Positions 34,549 through 46,610 are shown, numbered from the stretch's first letter. The stretch is 64,000 nucleotides of DNA from Sorex araneus (GCF_027595985.1 NC_073307.1:36088234-36152233), one strand, 5' to 3'. Made by a program: numbers and translations. Notes: generated by a model not told the origin, from the sequence alone.

Positions 34549-35510
34549 AAAATATGCCAGCTTACAGTTTCTTTTAACACAAATAATCATTTACATAGCT
34601 GGAGGGTATTTTAATGTTTTAAAGGTAGTATACATATAAATGAAATTTAAAACCTCCTACAACTGAAATGAATGGACATGCATTCAGTTAATGCGCAGTT
34701 ATTTCAGCTTGCATAAATGGTAATAAAATATTTAGTAATTATGTTTAGTTCTATCATTAGTCTCAGCAAACTCATTAAATATTTATATTAAAAGGATAGA
34801 ATTCATCTAAAGAATGCTTTATAAAAACTATCCTTGAGAATAATGAACAGAATTGCTTTCATAGACAGTGACAATTTTGATGTAGCAACATTCACTAAAA
34901 AAGATCAAAATGAGCTGCTAAGTACAGAAAACATTAGACGTAATCTGATTACATGAATATAAATGCAGGCCACTGGCATATTTATAATCTGACAACCACT
35001 GATAAATCTTTAAGCATAAAATAGAAAATCAGCTTCTCTAATCTGCACAGCCAAATAATTTAGGACGTTAAAGAAACAACTGACATCTCAAAAGGCTGCA
35101 ACTAGGTAAAATAAGTGTATTCTCTTATTGTTCTACTCATAAAACTATCCATAGTTAGCTCAAGCTTTCAAGTAAACATTAACAGTTACTATGTTCTAAA
35201 ATGATTGTATTAGAATTTCTGTAAGTACCTCTACTAATAATTATTAGAAGTTTTTACAGTTATAATCTCACATTTAGTATCACATTTAATGTTCTTTACA
35301 AATACAAAATTAGAAGGAATCTCAACATTTAAATTAAAATTTTCATGTTACTTGCTACAAAACTGATTTCTCACTGCCTGTTAGCTTAAATAAAAAGTCC
35401 ATATTTGGTATCTAAAATGACTCATTCAAGTGTTTCAAATGCCTTTATTCAGTTTCTATAAAAATTACATGTCTCCAGGCTTCTCCAAAATTTAAATGAG
35501 TAAGGATATT

Positions 35511-35540
35511 TGTGATGTGATGGCTAGCCGTTACATCACA
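35511..35540. repeat. 30-base near-perfect palindrome
   Basis: tgtgatgtgatggctagccg then ttacatcaca. 26 of 30 bases are self-complementary about the centre ggctagcc, with no loop. Confidence 0.9.
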
Positions 35541-35962
35541 TGCTTCTATTAGCAGCAAGTGTCCCAGTTACTGGTTTCTGGCAAAAGTTCAACTGTGCTT
35601 GTCTAAAAAAAGACTAAACACTTATTTTTAAAAGCTAAATCATTAACTGTAATGTCAAAAATGGAGATCAATTTCTCTAATTACACACTGCAGACATTTG
35701 TTTTGTCTCAGTAATATTTAGTAACTATCATCTACACTTATGTTTTGGGAACCCGATTGCAGCAATGTCACTTGTACATTCCTGTTAAGAATCAAGGAAT
35801 TCTAGTATTTAAAAGTTACCACCAGTTCTATTAGATTACTGTCCACCCAGTTATGCATTATGACTATTAGCTAACTCATTCACTGTACCTCAAACAATTT
35901 TTCAAAGGAAGTAATAATTAAAAATTTAGTGAATATATACATAGTAAGAATAGTTCTATTGT

Positions 35963-36131
35963 GAGCTGGAGAAATAGTACAGGGTGTAAGATGCTTGCCT
36001 TGCACACAGTTGACACAGGTTCAACCACCTGCACCCCAAATAGTCTCCTGGGCCCACCAGGAGTGATTCATAGGAACAGAACCAGGAGTAAACCTGAGCA
36101 TTGTCAGGTATAGTCCCCAAAACAAAAAGAA
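35963..36131 (+). mobile_element. A-tailed shrew SINE, old
   Basis: gagctggagaaatagtacag, aggttcaaccacctgcacc and cccaccaggagtgattca. The A-rich end runs to 36131. Confidence 0.78.
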
Positions 36132-36148
36132 AAATAGAATTCTATTTA

Positions 36149-36330
36149 AGGTCAGATAATACAGCAGACAGGACACTTGCCCTTCATGTAGCCAAGATTT
36201 CTATTCCTGGCACCCCATATGTATGGTCCCTGAACAATGCCAGGCATGTGATCCCTGGGCATAGAGGGAGGAGTATGCCCTAAGTAACATCTGGTGTGTG
36301 GCCCTAAAAAAGGCAAATAAAAAATAAATT
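36149..36330 (+). mobile_element. A-tailed shrew SINE, old
   Basis: aaggtcagataatacagcag, ggcaccccatatgtatggtc and catctggtgtgtggcccta. Lies head to tail behind the previous copy. The two differ strongly, so they are separate insertions. Confidence 0.74.
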
Positions 36331-36430
36331 TTTTTCTTTTATTGAGATTTTTGTTTTGGTGCTTGTAATATATACCACTGGCATAGTGGGCATCACTGAT
36401 ATGTAAAACATTTCTGTAGGTTGTTGTAAC

Positions 36431-36614
36431 CTTTTTTTGGGGGGGAGGGGGTGTGTCACACCTGGCAAAGTACAGTGGATCCTCCTGGCTCTGCACTCAA
36501 GAAATTACTTCTGGCAGTGCTAGGGGGACCATATGGAATGCTGGGGATCAAACCCGGGTCAGTGGTGTGCAAGGCAAACGCTCTCTCTACCTGCTGTACT
36601 ATCACTCCAGCCCA
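36431..36614 (-). mobile_element. A-tailed shrew SINE
   Basis: Complete on minus, from gggctggagtgatagtacag to the ggtgtgacac end. The tail region is a G-rich/T-rich tract at 36431-36453. Confidence 0.92.
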
Positions 36615-36668
36615 ATCTTTTCTGTAAGTTATGGTCAAAAATACTTATAAGTTTAAAGTGTTAATGTG

Positions 36669-36842
36669 GGGGCTGGAGCGATAGCACAGAGGGTAGGGCA
36701 TTTGCCTTGCATGAGGCTGATCCAGATTCGATTCCCAGCATCCCATTTGTTCCCCCGAGCACCACCAGGAGTAATTCCTGAGTGCAGAGCCAGGAGTAAC
36801 CCCTAAGCATTGCCGGGTGTCACCCAAAAAAGCAAAAAAAAA
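36669..36842 (+). mobile_element. A-tailed shrew SINE, young, with target-site duplication
   Basis: Near consensus. aaagtgttaatgtg lies at 36655-36668 and 36843-36856. Confidence 0.96.
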
Positions 36843-36944
36843 AAAGTGTTAATGTGAACTGAACATTTAAAACAATAGCAAATTATATAATATACATAAT
36901 CACAGGTATCAAAATGATTGATATTACAATGTAATAATTTAGTA

Positions 36945-37216
36945 CTTTGGTGGGGGTCTGACCTCCCAAGGAATGCTCAGGAGATCCAAAGGCTCCACCA
37001 GTTGATTCTTGACCAACCAAGCCAGTGGTTCAACTTGAGCACATGAGGATGTGGTGCTACTTGGGCCCTGCACTGTCAGGATTATCCTGATACACCTCAG
37101 CAGTGTTCTAGGGCTCCACGTGGATGTGTTCAGGGGACTATGCAATGCCAGGGATTAAGCCCAGGTCATCGCAAGCAAGGCATGCACCTTTATCCCTGTA
37201 CTTTTTCTCTGCCCCT
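36945..37216 (-). mobile_element. Old SINE-related repeat, longer than usual
   Basis: 37120-37216 on minus has a SINE head and box B (tgggcttaatccctggcat). 36945-37120 carries a longer, different 3' part (caaggaatgctcaggagatc) than other copies. It may be a SINE with an insertion or a related older family. Confidence 0.5.
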
Positions 37217-37351
37217 AAGTCCCATTTTAAATGAGATATTTAAGTAAAACATAAATTTGAAGAAATATTTACTACTAAGTCAGTCTAATTAAATGTCCTA
37301 AGTATCCAAGTTTGAATAATTACGCTCTCTAGCAACCAGATATGGTAACTA

Positions 37352-37526
37352 TCTTTTTTTTCTTTTTTGGGTCACACCAACAATGTACAGGGGTTACTCC
37401 TGGCTCATGCACTCAGGAATTACTCCTGGCAGTGCTCAGGGGACCATATGGGATGCTGGGAATCGAACCCTCGTTGGCCTCGTGCAAGGCAAATGCCCTA
37501 TCTGCTGTGCTATCGCTCCAGCCCCT
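37352..37526 (-). mobile_element. A-tailed shrew SINE, 'gcatgagcc' subfamily, with target-site duplication
   Basis: On plus it has tcctggctcatgcactcagg, the subfamily mark. tatggtaactat flanks it at about 37341 and 37527. Confidence 0.95.
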
Positions 37527-37935
37527 ATGGTAACTATTTTAAAGGTGTTCAAAGTGTCTTTCGTGCTACCTCTTTTCAATTTCAGATGTGAATCCATATT
37601 CTCGTTGGTAATAATCATTTTATTATTAACTAATGGTTATCAACAGTCAAAGAGAAGACAATGTTATATTTGGAAATATCCAGTCCTCTTAGCATTTACT
37701 ATGTGCACACCCAGAAAAAAATGCAACCTTTATCTCCTGCCACTTTAAGCATGACGATCAATAAAAGAATCAAGCAGAAGGTATACTAAATTTGTATTTC
37801 TGATATACCATAAATTCTGTGACAGACTTGATAGCACAAACTTAATGGCAAACCCCATCACAAGAATGATGCTAAATTTAAAATCCAAGTCAACATATTT
37901 AGAGGCACTTTTAATCAACAAATATTTTATTGATT

Positions 37936-38098
37936 GGGGACCAGAGTGATAGTACAGAGGGTAGGGTGCTTGCCTTACACACGGTCACTGCGGGTTCAAA
38001 TCCCAACACCACATATGATCTCCTAAACCCACCAGAAGTGATCTCTGAGTGCAGAGCCAGGAGCAAAGCCTGAGCACTCTGGGTGTGATCCAAAAATA
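37936..38098 (+). mobile_element. A-tailed shrew SINE
   Basis: Complete, moderately diverged: gggaccagagtgatagtaca to tctgggtgtgatccaaaaat. AT-rich short repeats follow at 38100-38175. Confidence 0.83.
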
Positions 38099-39735
38099 AT
38101 GTGTGTAAAAAATGTTATATATTAATATATAATAAATGTAAGATGTAATAAAATATATATACATATATTATTCACACCCTGTACTAGGCACAGAATGTGC
38201 TCCCAGATAAAGTTTCATTAAACCTCTTAATGCCTAACTTCTTCCATGACCTTCAACTTCCTGTAGGGTATTTTTATATCATTTAAAAAGCAGTCTTCTG
38301 TATCCCATCAAAAACCAAGACGTTTACTCATAGTAATTCATGTCCTACAAAGGTGCTATAAAGAGTGAACTAAGAAAAATAAAGGGCGAGGCTCCTACAA
38401 GCTTGTGACCACATGTTTACCAACCCATCAATACATAGCCTTGTTTAAAGTATATTTCTGTTTAAAGACAGTGTGTGTGTCTGTGTATACATAAAACACT
38501 GAACTCGTGCCAATGGCACTACAATTCATGCTTCACCTAAGCTCATCTGACACATTATATTCTCCATAAGACACATAAAAATCTTTATTTCAGGAACATT
38601 CATATAGTACTTCAACACTGCACTCAGGGATCATTTTAAACAGCAAAATTACTCAGAGATGAATAAACAGGTCCAAAAAAGCAAAGCAAAAAGGCAGACC
38701 ACCGCCTTATTTGATTTCAACTGAGACCTTGCATATCAGGTAAACCAAAAAATGTTGCGATTCAACAAAGGTCAAGCCTGTAAATGACTGAAAAAGAACA
38801 GATGATAATGTCTTAGGGGTTACAAATAGATTTTAACAAATAACTTTGCAAAAAGAGAATCCACGAATACTGAGGATCAACTTTAACTGATGAAAGAAAG
38901 TTTCTCCTTAAAAGTATTTAAGTTAATAGAAATGAGAGAATTTAAATATTACCATTATGCAATCTTAATGAATTAATAGAAGTAGGCAAGGATTTCAAAG
39001 ACTGCTAACATCACAGAAAAACAAACTTTGATCTTCCTGATGAAAGGGAAAATAACTTAAATTGAATTTGTTCAAACCTCTACATATTACTAACAATTTA
39101 TAGGAAAAAACAAGGGCAATGTTTTCACTCCTTAAGAAAATCCATTTTTTAACTGGATGTCCTCAAGGCGAGGATATTTTATTCAATTCATATTTTATTT
39201 ATTCAATCTCCCCATTATCTTCTATAGTACATAGCATATAGAAAATGAGAAAAGTCTGTTAAATAAATGAGCAAAGTAAAGTACCTCTCAAAAGTTTAGG
39301 AACCCTTATTATAATAATCCTCTCTTTTCCAAATAAAGAAGCAAAGAAAAAGGTATCGGAAGACATTTTAGGAGACACCAAAAGAAATGAACTCTAATAC
39401 CTCACTAATCAAATACTGTAATTTCAATTCCAAAACACAGCTACCGACAAGAGAAAAAAATTCACCAAGAGGTCACAAAATGTATATTCTGTTCAAAAAA
39501 CTTTAAGAGCCCCTAAACCCCACATTAAATTATATAAAATTGAAATCATTTATAAAAAATAATTCACCCTAGAAATAGAACTAAAATGTGAGGTCACTAG
39601 TAAAAATATGGCAGAGAACAAGAAAGGTGAACAGTATTATATACCACATTCAACTCAAAACATTTCCATACCCTTATAACTGCACATTTGTAATTGCAGA
39701 TCTAAATAAGAGCAGAGTTAGCCCCAGTTTTGACT

Positions 39736-39931
39736 TTTTGTTTTTGGATTTTTTTGGAGGGTACCGGAGGGTGTTGGGGCCACACTTGGCTATACTCAGG
39801 GCTTTCTGCTGGCTGGCTCTATGCTCTGGTATCATTTTTTACAATGCTCAAAGAACCAAGGTAGGGGCTGGAACCAGCCTCATGAAAGTTAAGTGCCTTA
39901 TTCCCTATACTGTCTGTCTCTCTGGTACTCA
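39736..39931 (-). mobile_element. A-tailed shrew SINE, old
   Basis: On plus, ggggccacacttggctatac, ggctggctctatgctctggt and the decayed head before ctctctggtactc. The tail is a T/G-rich run. Confidence 0.68.
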
Positions 39932-40013
39932 GCAACAAAGATTTACATGTTGAGAAAACAATACTGACAAATTTAACCTTGTAAAATTCAAGACTTTAAA
40001 AAAGTAAGCCAAT

Positions 40014-40185
40014 GGGGCTGGAGAGATAGCACAGCGGGCAGGGCGTTTGCCTTGCACGCGGCCGACCCGGGTTCGAATCCCAGCATCCCATATGGTCCCC
40101 TGAGCACGACCAGGGGTAATTCCTGAGTGCAGAGCCAGGAGTAACCCCTGTGCATCGCCAGGTGTGACCTAAAAAGAAAAAAAAA
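40014..40185 (+). mobile_element. A-tailed shrew SINE, young, with target-site duplication
   Basis: Near consensus, with an intact gccgacccgggttcgaatcc box B region. aaagtaagccaa lies at 40001-40012 and 40186-40197. Confidence 0.97.
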
Positions 40186-40435
40186 AAAGTAAGCCAAGAA
40201 AATATTTCAGTTACACTGAATTACCAAATTTATAGATCACCTAATTTACCTAACAGTTCATTCCCTCATAATGCCAGATTAAGAGAGAATGTATACTCAG
40301 AAAAGTCAGTAGCTGTTTCACAGGTGGCTGTCATAACAGAATTTTACTCTTTCTTCTTAACCACAGTGCAAGTTTGCTAATTTATCGAAATACACACTTG
40401 GAAAAGTCTGGTGTTAGCAAAGGTCACAAATTTAT

Positions 40436-40620
40436 GGGATAAGAGCAATAGTACAGCAGACAGGATGCTTGCCTTGCAAACAGCCGACTCGGGTTCAATC
40501 CCCAGTATCCCATGATTCCACAAGCACTACCAGGAATAATTCCTGAGCACAGAGTTAAGAGTGATCCATGAGCTTCACAGGGTGTGACCCAACAACCAAA
40601 ACCAAAAAAACAAAAAAAAA
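40436..40620 (+). mobile_element. A-tailed shrew SINE
   Basis: ataagagcaatagtacagca to gggtgtgacccaacaaccaa plus A-rich tail. All blocks are present, moderately diverged. Confidence 0.87.
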
Positions 40621-40679
40621 TCATAAAGTTTCATTCAGGGGTACTAACATTTCAGAATTTTATTATAAAGTCAGTATTT

Positions 40680-41285
40680 AAATTTCAGAAATATTTTTTT
40701 ATCACAACTCTTCTATATTGCTGGTGGAAATGTAAAATGCTACAGCTGCTTTGGAAAACAGTTAAACAGTTAATTATACAGTTAAATGTACACTGCCCTA
40801 TAAACTCACAATTCCAATCCTAGAACTTGACCAAAACAAATGAAAACTTAAATTCGCATAATAAGAAAAGGTACGCAAATGTTTGTGATAGCCTTATTCA
40901 AATCACACACATACCAAAAACAGGAGAAAAAAATAGAAACCGCTTTCATTGATGAATGGATAAACACACTGAGGTATACTATAGTATATCCATATAATGG
41001 AAGATTGCCGGGGCAGCAAAAGAGAAACTCTGGACATATTACAGTATGGATAAATTTTCATTCTACAAAGTAAAAGAAGATACATATGCTTTTAAATCGC
41101 ATGCGACATGATTCATGATATTCTGGAAAATACAAAATTACAGAAACTAGAACAGATTAGTGGTTCGCCAGTTGGAAGTGGGAAGGGGTTTTACTACAAA
41201 GAAATGAAGGAGATATAGTGATGGGATTATTTTTAATCTTGATTGTGATCATGACACTGGAGAGAATGAGTTTCAGTGACAATTT
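40680..41285 (+). mobile_element. Old L1 fragment (ORF2 end and 3' UTR)
   Basis: tattgctggtggaaatgtaa, gctttggaaaacagttaaac, attgatgaatggataaacac and agaacagattagtggttcgc are in the order known from old mammalian L1s. Many indels; dead. Confidence 0.78.
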
Positions 41286-41302
41286 TTTAAAATAAAATCT
41301 AT

Positions 41303-41471
41303 GGGGCCAGAGTAATAATACAGCGAGTCGGATGTTTGCCTTGCACATGGCAAATCTGGGTTTGATTTCTGGCACCCATATGGTCCCCCAAACACTGCCA
41401 GGAGTGATTGATTCAAGGTACAGAGCCAGAAACAGCCCAGAGCACCACCAGGCGTTAACCAAGAATCAAAA
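41303..41471 (+). mobile_element. A-tailed shrew SINE
   Basis: tggggccagagtaataatac to accaccaggcgttaaccaag. Complete but diverged, with a small duplication (gattgattca) in the middle. Confidence 0.83.
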
Positions 41472-43348
41472 ATTAAAGATAAAATAAAATGTAACTAAGG
41501 TTAATAAAAATCTTACAACAAAATCATAAATAACTGAAAAGCTAAAAAAAATAAAAGGAATTACTTCCTTTAAATTTTCTGGCTAGCCCACAAGAGCATC
41601 CAATTCATCTGGCATTCAAAAAAAGTCCTATAATATATTCCCCCTACTTTAAAGTCTGGGTAATAAGTCAACTGTGTCTTATTTTATTTTATTTGCATTA
41701 TTTTATTTAAATTAAGGTCAATTTATTTCTCTACAATTTATGTCATGTAACTGTGATAATATAAATTAAATTGATTTGGGTAAGCCTGGAGTCTCAGGAG
41801 GCATTTAATCAAGTTTCTTCCATATTAAAATTCTGCCTAATAAAAAAGATGAAGTGATTAACCCATTCAATCAAGAAAATCATCAGATATGTATTCTGAA
41901 ATACAGGAAGTATAAATAGAACCCAATGAAAATCCCTAATACTGCTTAAACAAATAATTCAACTTATGATCTATAGTACAATTAGACTGATACTCTCAGT
42001 CACCAACTACCCATGCAATTTCTAAGTCTCCTATTAGGAACCATATCTTAAAGTACTTGATCTTTCAGTAAGCTCAGAAATATCTTAAGTATATGCAACA
42101 CATTCATGCCATTTATTTCGATATTTAAGGATGGAGAGGAAAGACCACATATACGGCATATTATCCCTATACAAGCAGTATAATAATTACTCCTCTACTG
42201 CAAAGCCTTCTCTGGGGAAACACCAGAATAGGGAGATTTATTTCTGTAACCTTTACAGCAAGCAGAACATTTTTCCAACACAATACCATAATTACAAGCT
42301 CCTTTTGCTGAGAATTACTTTTAAAGGGGATGAGGTGCAGAGGGAAGCAATAAAGAAAACAAAAGGAGAAAAAGAAAACTTAGGGGAGGAAGTCCAAACA
42401 GGTATAAAAGATTTTTTTACAATGAAGTCAAAATCAAACCAAGGAAGTTTTTTCTTTTTTCTCGTACTTCCCCATTCAATCTGGGCTGCCACAATCAAAC
42501 AGGCAGAAAGCACAAGGACACTTTTTTCTTGCATCTCTAGAAACTTTAAAGAAACTAAAAGACATTACAACCACACCCCATTTACATTCTGAAAAAGGAA
42601 GTCAAGATATGTAAAAAAAAAAAAAAAAAAAAGAGTTGCCTGCAGGTGCTCTGGCATGAGGCACAGAGGTAAAATTACATAACCCTGAAGACTAAAAAGA
42701 GAGTGTGATGACTACTCAGCTACACCAGAGCTACCCAAAGCATTTTCCATCTCTAGCATCCTCATTACACAATGCTTCTGGGACCACAGTGTGGCCCACA
42801 GGACGAGGGTTAAAAACTTAGTGTCAAAAAACCAGAAATCTTTCAACAACCATTAAAGAGAAACACCTAAAAGTACATCTCTGTGTGCATATAAATGTGT
42901 ATTTATACCCACACACACATAAAAATATATTATATAAATATTTTATTATTTACAATACATAAATATATATTTATATATATGTAAAAAGAAATCATTTAGC
43001 ATCTTAACTGAAACCCCGATTCAGAAAAGCAAAATGCTAAGTACTTTCCAATAAAGGGGTAGAAATGAATTAATGCAGATCCACAGCTCCCTTTCCAAAG
43101 ATCCTGCAGTCAAACATGTCTTGCAACAGAATTTTAAGGATTTTAAGGATGGACGATACAAAGATACGTATATCTTAAAAACACCTCGAGGAGCACAGGG
43201 AATACCTTAATCAAATATTATTTTTGTGGTAAAACATACAAATTTATGAATAAGGAGTTCACACAGGCTTTAAGAAAAATCAATTAAGTCATGCCACACA
43301 CACAAGGGGGGAAAAAAAACCCTGTTTTAAGAGTATTTAGAATTGTTG

Positions 43349-43528
43349 GGGCTGGAGTGATAGCACAGCGGGTAGGGCGTTTGCCTTGCACGCAACCGAC
43401 CCAGGTTCGAATCCCAGCATCCCATATGGTCCCCTGAGCACCGCCAGGGGTGATTCCTGAGTGCAGAGCCAGGAGTGACCCCTGTGCATCGCCGGGTGTG
43501 AGCCAAAAAGCAAAAAAAAAAAAAAAAA
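43349..43528 (+). mobile_element. A-tailed shrew SINE, very young, with 20-bp target-site duplication
   Basis: Near consensus with a pure A tail. The flanking repeat AAGAGTATTTAGAATTGTTG is at 43329-43348 and 43529-43548, the longest exact one in the window. Confidence 0.98.
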
Positions 43529-44101
43529 AAGAGTATTTAGAATTGTTGAAGTTATGGTCCATAGGAATACCTTTTACTCCACTACTAATTTTACCAGGAA
43601 AATGCTACTGGTACCACTTTATCATGTGCTCATTTTATCACAGCACTTTTGATAAACTCAAAAGAATTATAAAATTCCACAATGTTAAACAAAAATTTTT
43701 AGTTGAAAGTTTTAAAAGTTTTCTATAGGTGTACACAGTACCGTATCCTCTACATTCTATCCATCTAAAATTTTTCTACATAAATCCTATTAGCAAAGGA
43801 ATTCATGATAAAAAAAAAAACTTATCCTTGAAATTTATGGAACTGTAAAATTCAATTCTGCCACTTTGCAGAAAATGTTTCCTGAGTAGTATGTAATTAC
43901 TGAGTTCATAAAGTGACTGTTGTCACAAGGGAAAGACTATATATAAAACTGGAATATATGTTCCTGACCCAGAAAGTGAATCAAATGAGTCACAAAAAGA
44001 ACCCCAATTGTCATGATTAAATCAATAATAATCATCATGACCCTATTATAGCACAACTATGTGTATCATCTATTGACTATTGTATAAAAATATAGTATAT
44101 C

Positions 44102-44566
44102 TAGATAAAGAAACTATGGTACATCTATACAATAGACTACTACAGAGTTGTTAGGAAAAACAAAGCCATGAAATTTGCTTACAAATAGATGGACATTGAG
44201 AGTACCATGCTGAATGAAATGAGTCAAAAAGAGAGGGAGAGATACAAAATGACTGCACTCATTTGTGGGATATTTAAAAATGAAAAAAAAAATATGAGAC
44301 TACATCCAAGGCCTGGAAAAACGGGGTCCAGGAGAACTGGTCAATGGTTGGAAGCTTGCCCCAAGTGTGTGTGTGGGGAAAAGGGCAGTTAGGATAGAGA
44401 AGGGACCAGTGCCACAATAATAGCTAGAAATGATCATTCTAGGTAATAACTGAGTGTTGAAAGTAGATAAAGGGATATACATGATAACCTCTCAGTATCT
44501 GTACTGCAAACATAATGCCCAAAAGGGGTTGGGGGTAGGAGTGGGAATGGCGGTGGGGGGGAAGGG

Positions 44567-44603
<37 letters not shown>

Positions 44604-44761
44604 CAAAACGAGGCAGAGGGACAGGGGAGGGAAACTGGGGACACTGCTGATGGGAAATGTACACTGGTGAAGGGATGGGTGTTGGAACATTACAAAACTG
44701 AAACCCAGTCATGAACAACCTTGTAACTGTGTACCTCACTGATTCAATAAAAAAATTAATT
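44102..44761 (+). mobile_element. Shrew L1, 5'-truncated, ORF2 end plus 3' UTR, with target-site duplication
   Basis: The end of ORF2 is readable (MDIESTMLNEMSQKERERYK, about 44189-44248). It is followed by the shrew 3' UTR order: cataatgcccaaaaggggtt, a G-rich then (GA)n tract at 44525-44601, tgggaaatgtacactggtg, tgattcaataaaa. aaaaatatag(t/c)atat flanks it (44086-44100; 44763-44777). Confidence 0.9.
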
Positions 44762-45059
44762 TAAAAATATAGCATATATACTAAATACTGTAACAAACAG
44801 TGTCTCATCAATAGTGATATCAAGTTGGAAAAATGCAATTATACTAAATAACTATTAAGGTGCCTTTTCCTTCATGGTTCATAAAAAATATAATTCAGTA
44901 TTTTAAATGAGATAAATAAAACCTAAAATAAACTTTTGATTAGCAGCAATTCTTCCTGCCTTAAGTTAGAGTAACTAAAGATGCACTGTTTTTATCCTTC
45001 ACATTTCTAAAGATTCTAGGAACAACTTTTCTTTCTTTCTCTTGTTTTTTTTTTTCTTT

Positions 45060-45560
45060 TTTTTTCAGAGAAGCTGCTTTAATCATTTACTAGAAGGGTC
45101 ATAGGGCTGCCTCTGCAGAATATCCCATAAAGTCCAACTTCACCTCTGCTCCCCTCCACTCCATACTGACCCAATGCCCCTCCACCTCCACCCCAAGCAA
45201 GCTACTTGCAACTTAAGTTGATGTTATAGTACTCAATCAGCAGGTCCAGGTGTCCAGATGCCAGTTCAAGTCTTTCACCCCTCTGCCTACCAGTCTCAGA
45301 CACTTTCTTCAGGAATCTCTGCACTTGGTGCTTCTGTATCTTCTCAAAATTGCCTAGGCCTGGACACACTTGTCCAAGCAGCATGGGTCCTCACTCTCCC
45401 CCTTTTAACCCATCCCCATACCTTCCAGGGGTCTTTCTCCCCCTCCCGCTTTAGCTCGCCCAAATCCAAGAAGCCTTTCAGTTTCAGCAGCTCCTTCAGC
45501 TGCTATGGCATCTGTTGGTTTTCTCTAGCAAGACTCTCTAAGGACATCTTCAACTGATAC
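45060..45560 (-). pseudogene. Processed pseudogene of an unidentified gene
   Basis: On minus an mRNA-like sequence ends in a poly(A) tail (T-rich run 45036-45066 on plus), with attaaa about 15-20 bases before it as poly(A) signal. The last readable part encodes NFEKIQKHQVQRFLKKV, then ERLELASGHLDLLIEYY and a stop (tag) near 45206. Further upstream LKELLKLKGFLDLGEL is readable in a broken frame with internal stops and a frameshift. No introns are visible. The leucine/glutamate-rich helical look suggests a coiled-coil protein. I do not recognise the parent gene. It is disabled, and inserted in CSNK1G3 intron 1 in the sense direction. Confidence 0.72.
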
Positions 45561-45608
45561 CTTAATTTACTCTTAAAATTTTTTCCTTTTAAAAACTTTT
45601 CCAAGCTT

Positions 45609-46020
45609 ACAGATCAGGAAGTCTGCTCCACAGCTTGGAAACCAGCCTCACGTGCTGGAGGAAAAGGCAGCTCAGATAGAGAAGGGAACACCAAGTAAAG
45701 GATGTTAGGAGAACCCATTCGGGTTGAAAGATGTGTGCCAAAAGCAGACTATAGACCAAACATGATGGCCGCTCAACACCTCTATTGCAAACCACAACAC
45801 CCAAAAGAGGAGAGGAAGCAAAGGAAATGCCTCACCACAGAGGCAGCGATGGGTGACTAGGGGTGGTGGGAGGGATGCTGGGACCATTGGTGGTGGAAAA
45901 TGGGCACTGGTGGAGAGATGGGTACTTGATCATTGTATGACTGAAAGGCATGCACAGAAGTTTTTGTAAGCCTGTAACTGTACCTCGTGGTGATTCACTA
46001 ATAAAAAAAAATTTTTTTTA
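45609..46020 (+). mobile_element. Shrew L1 3' end, 5'-truncated
   Basis: gcaaaccacaacacccaaaa, gtggtggaaaatgggcactg, gtgattcactaataaaa and a tail. tttccaag(c/t)tt occurs before (about 45598) and after (about 46027), consistent with a target-site duplication. It lies directly behind the processed pseudogene. Confidence 0.83.
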
Positions 46021-46171
46021 AATAAATTTCCAAGTTTCAAAAGTTCCAATTTTGTTGCTATACATATCAAAAGCTGCCAGTGGTCAATTACTAGAGCAGT
46101 CTCACTAAGGACTAAGTACAAAACAAATGAGAAGTCACTTCCTAGACCTGTTTCTCCATCAAATATTTTTC

Positions 46172-46367
46172 TTTTTTTTTGTTTTGTTTTTTGTTTGTTT
46201 TTGCTTTTTGAGTCACACCTGGCGATGCACAGGGGCTACTCCTGGCTCATGCATTCAGGAATCACTCCTGGCAGTGCTCAGAGGACCATATGGGATGCTG
46301 GGAATCGAATCCGGGTCGGCCAGGTGCAAGGCAAATGTCCTACCTGCTGTGCTATCGCTCTAGCCCC
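46172..46367 (-). mobile_element. A-tailed shrew SINE, 'gcatgagcc' subfamily, with target-site duplication
   Basis: Complete, with tcctggctcatgcattcagg on plus. caaatatttttct lies at about 46159-46171 and 46371-46383. Confidence 0.94.
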
Positions 46368-46434
46368 CAGCAAATATTTTTCTATACATTCCTGTCTCGT
46401 CTTAACATTCCCATCCCCAATAAATAAATAAATA

Positions 46435-46610
46435 ATCGATAGCACAGCAGGTAGGGCGTTTTTGCCTTGCACGAGGCCGACCCGGGTTTGATTCCCAGCA
46501 TCCCATATGGTCCCCCAAGCACCGCCAGGAGTAATTCCTGAGTGCCTGAGTGCATGAGCCAAGAGTGACCCCTGTGCATCGCTGGGTATGACCCAAAAAG
46601 GAAAAAAAGG
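46435..46610 (+). mobile_element. A-tailed shrew SINE, 'gcatgagcc' subfamily, slightly 5'-truncated
   Basis: It starts at cgatagcacagcaggtaggg, without the first 12 or so bases of the head, after an (aata)n stretch. It has an internal doubling, cctgagtgcctgagtgc, before atgagcc. Confidence 0.88.

Noticed and set aside
42131..42592. ORF of 153 codons in intron 1
   Set aside because: No domain or family resemblance, in the middle of an intron on the opposite strand to the gene; length possible by chance.
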